In this document: positions 46,163 through 54,984 of the stretch, piece after piece
How positions within the stretch are numbered: position 1 is the stretch's first letter
Layout: each line of letters begins with the position of its first letter
NCBI GenBank assembly: GCA_041395205.1
Contig: JAWLAZ010000003.1
Location: 372,001-436,000, forward strand
DNA: 64,000 nt
Origin: JAHEFU01 sp041395205
Lineage (GTDB): Bacteria > 4484-113 > JAFGCY01
Direction: 5' to 3'
Notes under the pieces: generated by a model
The model's input: the letters and a program-made list of their open reading frames with translations, nothing else
Databases searched by the model: none
Told to the model about the DNA's origin: nothing
Made by a program: the position numbers and the translations under genes

Positions 46163-47491
46163 ATGGATGAGGCCCCCCCGACATTCCTTGAAGGACTGAA
46201 GCGCAGGTTTGCTGCCGGCAGTTTCGCACGCAACCTGGCCCTGCTGACCAGCGGAACGGCCATCGGCCAGCTGATCGTGATGGCCAGTTCACCGGTGCTC
46301 GCCCGGCTCTATACGGAAGAGGATTTCGGCATCCTCAGCGTGTACTTCTCCGTCGTGACCATCCTCAGCTCCGTGAGCTCCCTGCGCCTGGAGCAGGCCA
46401 TACCGATGCCTGACAACGACGAGGATGCATCACTGCTGTTGCGACTCTCGCTGTGGATCTCCCTCTGGTTCAGCCTGGCGGCAGGTGTCGTGATCTGGCT
46501 GCTGCGCGGACCGATTGCGCGGTGGAATGACGAGCCGGAGCTGGTGCGCTACCTCTGGCTCGTGCCTGTCACCCTGCTGGGCTTCGGGATCTACAGGTCG
46601 CTGACCACCTGGGGCGTGCGCAAGGAAATCTTCCATGACCTGGCCGCCACCCGTGTCCAGCGTGCCCTGGGCCAGGTGCTGGTCCAGGTCGGACTGGGCT
46701 TCGTGATGCACGGAAGCTTCGGCCTGATCCTTGGCAATGCGGCTGGACAGTGGTCCGGGATCACGCGCCTGCTGCGACCGGTCCTGGAAGTGAACCGCAG
46801 GTACGGCAAGCGCCGGGGTGACTTTCGCCGCCTGTGGGCCCGTTACATCAAGTTCCCGCTCTATTCCAGCCCTTCAGCCCTGCTCGTGACCATCCCCCGG
46901 CAGATTCCAAACCTGCTGTTCGTTGATTACTTCGGCGTTGGTGAAGCCGGGTTCCTGTTCTTCGCATCGCGCATCCTGCGCCAGCCCGCCGCGCTGCTTT
47001 CCGAATCCATCAGTCAGGTCTTCCTGGGACGGGCTGCGCGCCTGCTCAATGAAAACCCTCGCGGACTGCGGCACCTGTATTTCTCAACAGTGCGGCGCAT
47101 GCTGCTGGTCAGTCTGCTGCCGGCGGTGTTCCTGATCGTGGCCAGCCCCTGGCTGGTGCAGTTCCTGTTCGGTGAACGCTGGGCAGGCAGCGTGTTCTAC
47201 ATCCAGGTACTGAGCGTGATGCTGATTGCCGAGGTGACGGTCAGTTCCACCTCGCCGATCATGAGCGTGCTGGAGAAGCAGGACTGGCAGCTCTGGGGGG
47301 ATCTGCTCAGGACCCTGGCTGTGGTGGCATCGCTGATGATCCCCCATGAACTGGGCTGGAACTCCAGCTGGACGATCCTCAGCTATGCAGGCACGATGAT
47401 CGTCTGCTACCTGTTCTACTTCGCCATCTTCAGCCGGGCGGTGCTGCTAAAATCACGGGAACTCCCCGCTCCCGGGCGGGACAGCCAGTGA
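46163..47491 (+). CDS. Oligosaccharide flippase (Wzx/RfbX-type)
   Basis: 442 residues with about twelve to fourteen hydrophobic helices. The N-terminus NLALLTSGTAIGQLIVMASSPVLARLYTEEDFGILSVYFS is typical of the polysaccharide flippase (MATE-like) family, which moves lipid-linked repeat units across the inner membrane. 51 bp after the epimerase. Its stop overlaps the start of the acyltransferase (TGATG), so these are translationally coupled. Confidence 0.87.
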   Translation: MDEAPPTFLEGLKRRFAAGSFARNLALLTSGTAIGQLIVMASSPVLARLYTEEDFGILSVYFSVVTILSSVSSLRLEQAIPMPDNDEDASLLLRLSLWISLWFSLAAGVVIWLLRGPIARWNDEPELVRYLWLVPVTLLGFGIYRSLTTWGVRKEIFHDLAATRVQRALGQVLVQVGLGFVMHGSFGLILGNAAGQWSGITRLLRPVLEVNRRYGKRRGDFRRLWARYIKFPLYSSPSALLVTIPRQIPNLLFVDYFGVGEAGFLFFASRILRQPAALLSESISQVFLGRAARLLNENPRGLRHLYFSTVRRMLLVSLLPAVFLIVASPWLVQFLFGERWAGSVFYIQVLSVMLIAEVTVSSTSPIMSVLEKQDWQLWGDLLRTLAVVASLMIPHELGWNSSWTILSYAGTMIVCYLFYFAIFSRAVLLKSRELPAPGRDSQ

Positions 47492-48111
47492 TGGTAATCC
47501 TAAAGCAAGCCGCCCTGCTCGTGATCAAGCCGCTGTGCCGGATGGCCTTTGATGGCCGCTACCTGCGCGGACGCTGGTTCGAGGGCAGTGACATGGGCTG
47601 GAAATGGGCCTGGCGCTCGCTGTGGCAGCAGAAAATCGGCGGTCAGAACCGCAGGGTCCCCTGGCCCGTCAGCTCGCAGATCCGCATCACCGCCCCGGAG
47701 CGACTGGAATTCCACCCCGACGACCTCAACAACTTCCAGTCCTTCGGACAGTACTACAACAACAACAATGGCGGCTGGATCCGCATCGGGCAGGGCAGCT
47801 ACATCGGTCCCAATGTCGGCATCATCACCGCCAACCACAGCATCTACGAGCTTGACAGGCATGATCCGCCGCAGGACGTGACAATCGGCGAGAACTGCTG
47901 GATCGGAATGAATGCCGTGATCCTGCCGGGGGTGACCCTTGGTCCGCATAGTGTGGTGGCGGCGGGGAGCGTGGTGGGCCGGAGTTACCCGAAGGGGCAT
48001 GTGGTGCTGGTCGGCAATCCGGCGCGCGTCAGCCTGAAGCTGGAGCGGCATCCCGATGCAGGGATATCCGGCCTGCCCCCGCAGTCGCCGACGGAGGAAT
48101 CCGGGCAGTAG
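47491..48111 (+). CDS. Left-handed beta-helix acyltransferase
   Basis: 206 residues. Hexapeptide repeats appear from about residue 100 (IGQGSYIGPNVGIITANHSI, then TIGENCWIGMNAVILPGVTLGPHSVVAAGSVV and VLVGNPAR), the pattern of CoA-dependent O- or N-acetyltransferases of the CysE/LacA/Vat group. His in TANHSI is the probable catalytic base. It may acetylate a sugar of the polysaccharide; a WbpD-like N-acetyl role is possible but not shown. ATG 47491 overlaps the flippase stop. GTG 47488 is an in-frame alternative. Confidence 0.82.
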   Translation: MVILKQAALLVIKPLCRMAFDGRYLRGRWFEGSDMGWKWAWRSLWQQKIGGQNRRVPWPVSSQIRITAPERLEFHPDDLNNFQSFGQYYNNNNGGWIRIGQGSYIGPNVGIITANHSIYELDRHDPPQDVTIGENCWIGMNAVILPGVTLGPHSVVAAGSVVGRSYPKGHVVLVGNPARVSLKLERHPDAGISGLPPQSPTEESGQ

Positions 48112-48120
48112 AGCCGGGTC

Positions 48121-48126
48121 TATAAT
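48121..48126 (+). promoter_or_regulatory. -10 hexamer TATAAT before glycosyltransferase
   Basis: Perfect TATAAT 11 nt before ATG 48138, giving a leader of about 5 nt. Confidence 0.45.
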
Positions 48127-48137
48127 CCTCGCAGTCC

Positions 48138-49517
48138 ATGAAGCCAGTCCCCTCCGACAATTACGTATTCACACACAGCGCAGGGCCTGAGAGCACTGCC
48201 GGTGGCCGCGCCCTGCTGGTGGCATACAAATTCCCGCCCCATGACGTAGGTGTGGCTCATCACCGCCCCGAAGCCCTGTACCGGCATCTTGGCAATCATG
48301 GCTGGGACTGTGATGTGATCACTGCTGAGCGGCCGGGCACGGCTGAGGACATAGTCCAGACCGTGGACAGGTCCTGGACACGCAGCGTGAAGGAGTCCGG
48401 CTCACGGGAATCCGCCATCAAGCAGCGCATGACCCGCGGGAGCCGCACGGGGCTGGGCCCCTTCCGGCGCAGACTGCTCGGCCAGCTCAAGCTGCTGATG
48501 CGGCTGCAGCCGCGCTGGCACGATGAATATGCGGGCTGGAGCTACAGCATCAGGGAGACCATCCTGGCAACTGCCCGTGAACGGGGCAGCCAGCTGCTGT
48601 GGGCCAGCTGCAGCCCATACACGCTGGCACCGGTTGCCATCAGCTGCGGGCGCGAGCTGGGCATTCCGGTCGTGATTGACCTGCGTGACCCCCTGCCGGA
48701 CTACCTGCATTTTCCGCGGGGAACCGGGCACTGGTTCTACCGGGCCCTGGCCCAGGCTGACGCCATCACCGCCGCCGCTCCCTGCTGCATCACCCGCGAA
48801 CTGCTCAAGGTGCGTGCCCGGCATACAAATCCTGATGTCGTGGTTATCCCCAGCGGGACATGGGCCGCTGAGGTGGTTGAGCCGCTGCGCAGTGACAGCT
48901 TCACGCTCCTGCATGCCGGGACGCTCGTGGAAGGGGGCCGCAGCCCTCAGCCGCTGTTTGAGGCGGTTGCCAGACTGGCCGAGACTGACAAGGGGCTCCG
49001 GCAGGATCTGCGGATGCTGTTCATCGGGGGAGACAGCGCCGTAGTGCGGGACTTCCCGGGCTATGAGGCCGTGCGCGACATGGTGGAGATCCGGGGCCAG
49101 GTTCCCTACAGTGAGGTGCAACAGCTGATGCGGATGGCCGCGATGCTCGTGATCATCAAACTGGACGGAGACATCTACAGTGATGCCCTGCCTGCCAAGA
49201 TGTTTGACTATCTGATGTACCGCTCCCCCATCCTCAGCTTCGGCATGGAACCGGGGCTGCAGGCTCCGCTGCTGGACTGGAGCAATGGCGGGCTGTGGCT
49301 CGGCAGTGTGGAGGAGATTGCGCAGTACATTGCCTTCCACTACCGCCAGTGGAAGAGCGAAGGCCTGTCAACCCGGGAACGCCGCAGGGAGGCGATGCAG
49401 TACCTGAGCCAGCAGCGCATGGCCGCTGACTTCGCCGGTGTATTCGAAGCGCTGCGACATGGCCGGCCCATTCCCCAGGCGGACGGACCGCCCTGGCCGG
49501 GCGGCAGGGACAGCTGA
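48138..49517 (+). CDS. Glycosyltransferase (GT4-like)
   Basis: 459 residues. The N-terminal ALLVAYKFPPHDVGVAHHRPEALYRHLGNHGWDCDVIT is the usual start of a GT4 acceptor domain (YKFPP in place of the common YYFPP). The C-terminal half has FTLLHAGTLVEGGRSPQPLFEAV and MLFIGGD, then KMFDYLMYRSPILSF near the donor site. The canonical E-x7-E motif is not obvious. It probably adds a sugar to the lipid-linked repeat unit. Two base pairs of non-coding DNA to the next glycosyltransferase, so operonic. Confidence 0.82.
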   Translation: MKPVPSDNYVFTHSAGPESTAGGRALLVAYKFPPHDVGVAHHRPEALYRHLGNHGWDCDVITAERPGTAEDIVQTVDRSWTRSVKESGSRESAIKQRMTRGSRTGLGPFRRRLLGQLKLLMRLQPRWHDEYAGWSYSIRETILATARERGSQLLWASCSPYTLAPVAISCGRELGIPVVIDLRDPLPDYLHFPRGTGHWFYRALAQADAITAAAPCCITRELLKVRARHTNPDVVVIPSGTWAAEVVEPLRSDSFTLLHAGTLVEGGRSPQPLFEAVARLAETDKGLRQDLRMLFIGGDSAVVRDFPGYEAVRDMVEIRGQVPYSEVQQLMRMAAMLVIIKLDGDIYSDALPAKMFDYLMYRSPILSFGMEPGLQAPLLDWSNGGLWLGSVEEIAQYIAFHYRQWKSEGLSTRERRREAMQYLSQQRMAADFAGVFEALRHGRPIPQADGPPWPGGRDS

Positions 49518-49518
49518 G

Positions 49519-50631
49519 ATGCCCAAGGCGATCCACGTCACGAGCGTGCACAGGCTGCATGACAACAGGATCTTCCACAAGCAGTGTGCTTCCCTGCGTG
49601 ACAATGGCTGGGAAGTGGTGCTGGTGGCCCAGCACGACCGTGATGAAAGCATCAGCGGCATCCGGGTGCGGGCATTGCCCCGGCCGGCGAACCGCATGGA
49701 GCGCATGACGAAACTGCCAGAGCTGGCACTGGGGATCTGCCGGGAGGAAGGAGCGGATATCTGCCATCTGCACGACCCGGAGCTGCTGAAGATCGCTGCG
49801 CTTCTGAAACGCGATGTGAGTCCCGTGGTGTTCGACATGCACGAGAACATCGTCAAGGACATCCTCACCAAGCCCTGGCTGCCCGCCCTGCTGAGGCCCG
49901 CGGTCAGTGCATATGTCAGGCAGAGGCTGCGGCGCTGGCTGAGCGGGATGCCGGTGATCTTCGCTGAGCTCAGCTATCACGCGGACTACCCCTACGTTGA
50001 CACGTATACGACCGTGCTCAACATGCCGAGGCATGCGGAACTCAGCGGAATCCGCGCTGAAAAACACCTGCGTCCGACACTGGTCTATGTGGGCGGTGTG
50101 ACCCGCGCACGCGGCAGCGTAACGATGCTGGAGGCCCTGGCGCGCCTGCAGGCGGCCGGGCTGGACTGCGCGCTGGAACTGGTTGGCCCGGTGGAGGAAC
50201 GGCACAGGCAGGAGCTGGATGAGCTGATCAGCAGCCGGGGGATTGCCAATGTCCGCTTCCACGGTTTCCTGCCAGCCGGCGAGGCCTGGCCGGTAGCGGC
50301 GCGTTGCCATGTGGGCATGGCCCTGCTCAGCAGCATCCCCAACTACGTGGAGAGCTATCCCTCGAAGATCTTCGAGTACATGGCGCTGGGCCTGCCGGTT
50401 GTCACTTCGGACTTTGAACTCTACCGTTCGGTGATCGCCGAGAGTGCTGCGGGTATCTGCGTCGATCCGGAGGATGCGACGGCGGTGGCGGAAACGCTGG
50501 CTGCACTGCTGGCTGACGGCGAAAGGATGGAGGAGATGTCGGCAGCGGGCCGTGCCATCACCGGCAGCCGCTTCAACTGGGAGACTGAGGAGCGCAGGCT
50601 GCTGGACTTCTATGCCCGCCAGCTGGGCTAG
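49519..50631 (+). CDS. Glycosyltransferase family 4
   Basis: 370 residues. The N-terminus is HVTSVHRLHDNRIFHKQCASL, followed by DICHLHDPELL and VVFDMHENIVKDIL in the acceptor domain. LVYVGGVTRARGS begins the donor domain. PSKIFEYMALGLPVVTSDF carries the conserved Glu region. HDPELL and FDMHE resemble capsule and exopolysaccharide GT4 enzymes. The frame is open upstream, but ATG 49519 directly follows the previous stop and matches the family start. Its last 59 bp overlap the convergent O-antigen ligase gene. Confidence 0.86.
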   Translation: MPKAIHVTSVHRLHDNRIFHKQCASLRDNGWEVVLVAQHDRDESISGIRVRALPRPANRMERMTKLPELALGICREEGADICHLHDPELLKIAALLKRDVSPVVFDMHENIVKDILTKPWLPALLRPAVSAYVRQRLRRWLSGMPVIFAELSYHADYPYVDTYTTVLNMPRHAELSGIRAEKHLRPTLVYVGGVTRARGSVTMLEALARLQAAGLDCALELVGPVEERHRQELDELISSRGIANVRFHGFLPAGEAWPVAARCHVGMALLSSIPNYVESYPSKIFEYMALGLPVVTSDFELYRSVIAESAAGICVDPEDATAVAETLAALLADGERMEEMSAAGRAITGSRFNWETEERRLLDFYARQLG

Positions 50632-51940
50632 GCTGTGCTGCTGCGGAAGGCAGTGCGGCGGCGGAGGACCGGCGCTGCAGTGCGGCAATCACCATCATGC
50701 CCATGCTGGCCCACAGCAGCTTGTTGTCATTCAGATCGCCGGAGAGATTGGCATTGATGAAGGCACTCAGATACTGTGCGAGGGCCAGCAGCAGCAGCGG
50801 ATCCTCACGCAGCCCGCGGATGCCCGGCAACAGGGTCAGCGGATAGACAAGCATCGCCGTGAACAGCAGCAGGCCGACGAGGCCCAGCTCAAAGAAGACC
50901 TCGAGGAAGATGTTGTGCGGATAGGCACGGATGTCCCCGCGCCCGGTCACGACCGGCCAGCTGCCGACCCCCCTGCCCCACAGGGGTGATTCCTCAAGCA
51001 GCATCCAGGTCGTGGAATAACCTGAGAAGCGCGTGCTGCCGCTGAAACCTTCCTCCTGTGCCTTCTGCAGGCGGTTGATTGTTCTCGGCAGTTCAGCACC
51101 TGAACTCATGTAGAAGAACACGATGCCCAGCATCAGGCTCAGCCCGAGCATGACGGTAAGCAGCCGGGCGGTGATGACGCGGATGTTGCGGGCCGGGCGG
51201 ATGCTGATCAGGACGACCAACAGGCAGGCGGCAAACATTGCCAGGAACGGGCCGCGGCTGCCGATGCCCAGCATCAGCAGGGCATAGAACAGGATCAGCA
51301 GTGCGCCGAGGACCTTCTGCCAGGCACGGTGCAGGAAACCGAAGTAGACACTGACGAGCACCACCGCACCGGGACCGATCACGCGGCCCAGCCCCAGGTA
51401 GTTCGTGCTCAGGGAAGTCGTGATGAAGCCGCGGATGCCTTTGAGCGCCGCCATGGCCAGTGCGAAGGCGCTTTCGAGCCCGATCCACATCGAGAAGATG
51501 AAGAGCACCGTGAAGAAGCGCAGCAGGCGCCGGCGTTCGCTGGCAACGACGATCGCAAATGAGGCCAGCGGCCAGAGCGTGAGGCTGCCGAGCAGTGCGA
51601 TCTTGCGCAGGCTGTAATTGAGGCTGGGGCTCCAGAGATAGGAAATGAAGGCCCAGACGACGAGCAGCAGCCCGAGGCCGGTGATCATCATCCCCTCCCG
51701 CCGGAGCACCACGCCGCGGCGCACGAGGAGATAGAGCCCGGTGATGAAGCTCAGCAGGAAGGCATTGACCGTCAGGTCCCCGGGAATCCAGGCGAACCGG
51801 AGATCCTCCTTGTAGACACCTGCGAACAGGAACAGCACCAGTGTAGTTTCAAAGGAGAACAGCACCCCGAGCTGACGCATCAGGAATCCCGCGGGCCTGG
51901 CGGGCTGTCCGGAATCCGCCGCTGATGCCGGCGCGCTCAC
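50573..51940 (-). CDS. O-antigen ligase/polymerase-family membrane protein
   Basis: 455 residues, about eleven to twelve helices. The large periplasmic loop and RFSGYSTTWMLLEESPLWGRGVGSWPV followed by YPHNIFLEVFFELG are the WaaL/Wzy_C (PF04932) signature, with the essential His in PHN. It either ligates or polymerises polysaccharide repeat units; the sequence cannot separate these. A GTG start overlaps the stop of the chain-length gene (GTGA). The C-terminal 20 residues, Ala/Ser/Pro-rich, lie antisense to the end of the neighbouring glycosyltransferase. Confidence 0.85.
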   Translation of the reverse strand: MSAPASAADSGQPARPAGFLMRQLGVLFSFETTLVLFLFAGVYKEDLRFAWIPGDLTVNAFLLSFITGLYLLVRRGVVLRREGMMITGLGLLLVVWAFISYLWSPSLNYSLRKIALLGSLTLWPLASFAIVVASERRRLLRFFTVLFIFSMWIGLESAFALAMAALKGIRGFITTSLSTNYLGLGRVIGPGAVVLVSVYFGFLHRAWQKVLGALLILFYALLMLGIGSRGPFLAMFAACLLVVLISIRPARNIRVITARLLTVMLGLSLMLGIVFFYMSSGAELPRTINRLQKAQEEGFSGSTRFSGYSTTWMLLEESPLWGRGVGSWPVVTGRGDIRAYPHNIFLEVFFELGLVGLLLFTAMLVYPLTLLPGIRGLREDPLLLLALAQYLSAFINANLSGDLNDNKLLWASMGMMVIAALQRRSSAAALPSAAAQPSPAGGHRSPAACAPQSPS

Positions 51941-54141
51941 GCCCTGCCGGCCGCCCGGCTGCTCAGCGCGACATAGTTGAGTTCATCCGCACCGTAGATG
52001 TCACGCGCGCTGGACCAGTTGCTGACGATCACGCCACGGCAGTCCAGCCCCAGACGGGCCAGTGCGGTCCGGGCCTTCTCAAGCTCCTCGGAGCTGCAGG
52101 CTCCCTGGGGCACGCAGAGTACGATGCTGTCCAGACGGGCCGCCAGCTCCTGCTCGACATTCCAGCGCAGCGGCGAAGCCAGGAGCACGGCCAGCCGGCC
52201 CTGGGGCAGTGCGTTGTCAGGATAGCGCGCCCCCTCGGCAGCGCTCAGGTCAGCCTGGGCGCGCGGCAGGGTTCCGTCCGCGGAGAGCGGACCTGTGCCG
52301 GGGCCAGTGCCAGGCAGGGCATCGACGAGCTTCACTGACTGGCTCTGCAGCCATGCAGCCGGATCCAGGGAAATGTGCTGTGATGGCAGGAACACCAGGC
52401 CGATGCGCTCCCCGCGAGAGAACAGCAGGGAAGCCAGCCCCGCCGCCAGTTCACTGTCCGGTTGCTGCGGCTTCCAGTGGCGGCGATGGCGCGGACCAGG
52501 CAGCACGGCGAGCACGGGCAGGCCGACTGCGCTGCGAATCTCCTTGAGGGTGCGGAAGCGGTTGCCACCGGATTCGCGGAAGAGCAGTACGAGCACGCAG
52601 AGCATCAGGCCGGCGAAGCCACCAAGTGCGGTATTGCGTCCGATGGCGGGCTTCTCGCGCTTGGCGGGCAGCACGGCGCTGTCCATCAGTGAGACGTCCA
52701 TGCTGGCGTTGACCTTGGCCAGTTCAGTCTCCGTACGCTGCTTCTCGAGGATCTCGAGGATGTCACGCAGGCTCTTGAGCTCCGCGTTGAGGATGTTCAT
52801 GTCGCTGTTGGCAGCGGGCATCGCCGCCAGCTCACTGTTGAGCCGGCCATAGTCGCCGCCCAGTTCGCTCTCCGCGAGATTCAGGGCCTCGCGGTTGCTC
52901 CTGAGGCTCGTGCGGATCTGGTCGATTGTCACCGCGATCTGGCCGCGCAGATTCTGGATGTCGGGGTGCTTCTCCGTCTTTGTTGACAGATGGTTCTCGA
53001 GTGAGGTGACCTGCTGGCTGAGCTTCAGCACGAGTGAGTTCTCCAGCTCCAGCGGGGTGGCCGGGGCCTGGATGATCTCATTGAGCTCCTGCGGCGTGGC
53101 GGTCTCCATCGCGGAGAGCACGTTGTCAATCTGGCGGATGGCGATGCGGTTCTGGGTGCGAGCAGTGGCGATCTGCGACATGCGCTGCACAGTGATCTCA
53201 CCCTGTGCGATCGGGCTGAACAGCCCCGTCTCGTCCTGGATGTCCTGGATTTGCTGCACGAGGCTCGCAATGCGTTCCCCGGCACCGCCGGCCTGCTCGT
53301 CGATGAAGTCCAGCATCTTGTCGTATTCGTCGTAGGTCTTTGAGCGGGAGAGCTCAAGGTACTTCGCCACGATGCTGTCAACGGCCTGCTTGGCCAGCAG
53401 CGGGTTGTAGCTCGTGAAGCGCACGCTCAACACACTGGATTCCGGTGCAGCGGGACCGACTGTCAGGGATTCCTTGTAGCTGTTCCAGGCCTCATGATCC
53501 GGGCGGACCTTCAGGAGGTAGCGGTAGCCCGCCTTATGGCTGCCACCGAAATGCGGGGTGAAGCTGATGTGCTTGCCAACCACAGCCTCGCCGTTGGCAC
53601 CACTGAGCTCACCGAGCTTCCAGTTGCCCTCCGCATCCGCGCTGATCCACATTTCCTCGCTGTCTAGCATGTCGGGACTGACCTCAACATCGCTGATGCG
53701 CAGGCGGCTGTAGATTTCCTCACGGGGCTGCTTCCGGCTCTGTCCGCGGCCGAGCCTGCCCATGATGCGCTCCAGCGGGGCATCAGGCCCCTGGGGGTCG
53801 AAGATCTCCACCTGCAGGCCGAGTTCGTCAATAACCTGCAGGCCGATCTCACGGCTGATCAGGGTCAGGATCTCATCCGAGAGGGCTGCCGGTGCGCCAC
53901 CTAGCAGGCTCAGGCCCGAAAGCAGGCCACCGCCGCCTCCCCCACTCTTGTTGATCATCAGCGTGGCGGATGTCCCGAAGCGCGGTGGCATGAACAATGA
54001 AACGATCAGGAATACCAGCGCACCGACAAAGAGTGAGGCGACAAGCTGCCAGACATGGCTGCGAAAAATCCAGCCAAGCAGCCGCTGGCCGTACTCCGGA
54101 TCGTTGGAGTGATCCCATCTGTTCCGCTCTTCCTGATTCAT
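51937..54141 (-). CDS. Wzz/GNVR chain-length determinant with degenerate BY-kinase-like tail
   Basis: 734 residues. Helix 1 near residue 33-53 and helix 2 near 510-527 flank a long periplasmic region with a Wzz N-domain (PPRFGTSATLMINKSGGGGGG) and coiled coils (about 260-480). After helix 2 a cytoplasmic domain begins IRSAVGLPVLAVLP, as in bacterial tyrosine kinases. Where Walker A (GxGKS/T) is expected it reads LPSQHISLDPAAW. The strand IVLCVPQGACSSEELEKARTAL and VIVSNWSS keep the fold, but no ATP site and no C-terminal tyrosine cluster are seen. Probably a polysaccharide co-polymerase without kinase activity. Upstream of and coupled to the ligase. Confidence 0.83.
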   Translation of the reverse strand: MNQEERNRWDHSNDPEYGQRLLGWIFRSHVWQLVASLFVGALVFLIVSLFMPPRFGTSATLMINKSGGGGGGLLSGLSLLGGAPAALSDEILTLISREIGLQVIDELGLQVEIFDPQGPDAPLERIMGRLGRGQSRKQPREEIYSRLRISDVEVSPDMLDSEEMWISADAEGNWKLGELSGANGEAVVGKHISFTPHFGGSHKAGYRYLLKVRPDHEAWNSYKESLTVGPAAPESSVLSVRFTSYNPLLAKQAVDSIVAKYLELSRSKTYDEYDKMLDFIDEQAGGAGERIASLVQQIQDIQDETGLFSPIAQGEITVQRMSQIATARTQNRIAIRQIDNVLSAMETATPQELNEIIQAPATPLELENSLVLKLSQQVTSLENHLSTKTEKHPDIQNLRGQIAVTIDQIRTSLRSNREALNLAESELGGDYGRLNSELAAMPAANSDMNILNAELKSLRDILEILEKQRTETELAKVNASMDVSLMDSAVLPAKREKPAIGRNTALGGFAGLMLCVLVLLFRESGGNRFRTLKEIRSAVGLPVLAVLPGPRHRRHWKPQQPDSELAAGLASLLFSRGERIGLVFLPSQHISLDPAAWLQSQSVKLVDALPGTGPGTGPLSADGTLPRAQADLSAAEGARYPDNALPQGRLAVLLASPLRWNVEQELAARLDSIVLCVPQGACSSEELEKARTALARLGLDCRGVIVSNWSSARDIYGADELNYVALSSRAAGRA

Positions 54142-54252
54142 GCCCCATCACCTGCAGGATCGCAGGTCCTTTCCTCGAACGGATATTCTAGCAAAGTGGC
54201 AAGCAGGGACAGCATGCAAATCCCAGTCCGCAGAGTGATTCCTGCCCGTTAT

Positions 54253-54269
54253 TCTTATTATTAATAAGA
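54253..54269. promoter_or_regulatory. 17 bp palindrome upstream of ferritin-like gene
   Basis: TCTTATT, ATT, AATAAGA: perfect 7 bp arms in an AT-rich block between the divergent chain-length and ferritin-like genes, about 110 nt before the ferritin ATG. A candidate operator; the regulator is unknown. Confidence 0.4.
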
Positions 54270-54379
54270 TCATTCGATATTTTTCGATTTTTTGCGAAAC
54301 AGTACATGCATTCAGTATTGCTCAGGGTATGTATGAACAGGTTGCGAAACCGGGACTACATACTGAAAAGGAGATCGCC

Positions 54380-54814
54380 ATGAGCAGTGCACAGATGTCG
54401 AGTAACCGAGAGGAACTGATGAAAGGCCTGAACCATGCCCTCAACCGCGAAGTTTCCACCTTCCTGCGCTACATGCTCAGCGCGGCCAAGATCAAGGGAA
54501 TCGTGAATGCGCCCGTGCGTGAGCTGTACTCCGCTGAGGTCGCGGACGAACTGGGTCATGCCACCTACCTGGCTGACAAGATCGTGATGCTCGGCGGTAC
54601 GCCTGAGCTGAACCCGGACCTGACTCCGCCTGCGGATGAGGTCATGGACATGCTGAAGTATGACATCGCCCAGGAGAAGATTGATGTCGAGGGCTATCTG
54701 AAGCTGGCGGAGCTGGCTGACAGGGAGGGCCTCGCTGAGCTGAAGGTGCGCATGGAGGAACAGGCTGCGGATGAAGCCCATCACGCGGAAGTGATGGAAC
54801 GCCTGCTGGGCTAG
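54380..54814 (+). CDS. Ferritin-like/bacterioferritin-type protein
   Basis: 144 residues predicted as a four-helix bundle. The first helix has LNHALNREVSTFLRYMLSA (Glu ligand). ELYSAEVADELGHATYLADKI supplies the E-x2-H pair of the diiron site, and the last helix has EEQAADEAHHAEVM. This matches the ferritin/Bfr superfamily that oxidises and stores iron or handles peroxide. No haem-binding Met typical of Bfr can be placed with confidence. AAAAGGAG precedes ATG 54380, so the upstream in-frame codons are not used. Confidence 0.85.
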   Translation: MSSAQMSSNREELMKGLNHALNREVSTFLRYMLSAAKIKGIVNAPVRELYSAEVADELGHATYLADKIVMLGGTPELNPDLTPPADEVMDMLKYDIAQEKIDVEGYLKLAELADREGLAELKVRMEEQAADEAHHAEVMERLLG

Positions 54815-54938
54815 AGCTGCAGCCTCACTGAATAACCCGGAAGCATGCTGCCCCGGACCTGCCAGCTGGTGGGCCGGGGCAGTTGTGTTTTCAGCGGTGC
54901 CGCTGCGGCGGGACGAGCGGGGGCCAGCCTGAGAAAGT

Positions 54939-54944
54939 TATAAT
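54939..54944 (+). promoter_or_regulatory. -10 hexamer TATAAT for the aminotransferase
   Basis: TATAAT, about 40 nt before ATG 54985, which has AGAGGT as ribosome-binding site. This is a leadered gene in contrast to many neighbours. Confidence 0.55.
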
Positions 54945-54984
54945 GTGCTTTCGAATCCTTATCTACGATTCCAAGAGGTAAATC

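Noticed and set aside
49234..50688. 484-codon minus-strand open frame
   Set aside because: Antisense to the glycosyltransferase at 49519, which has clear GT4 motifs.
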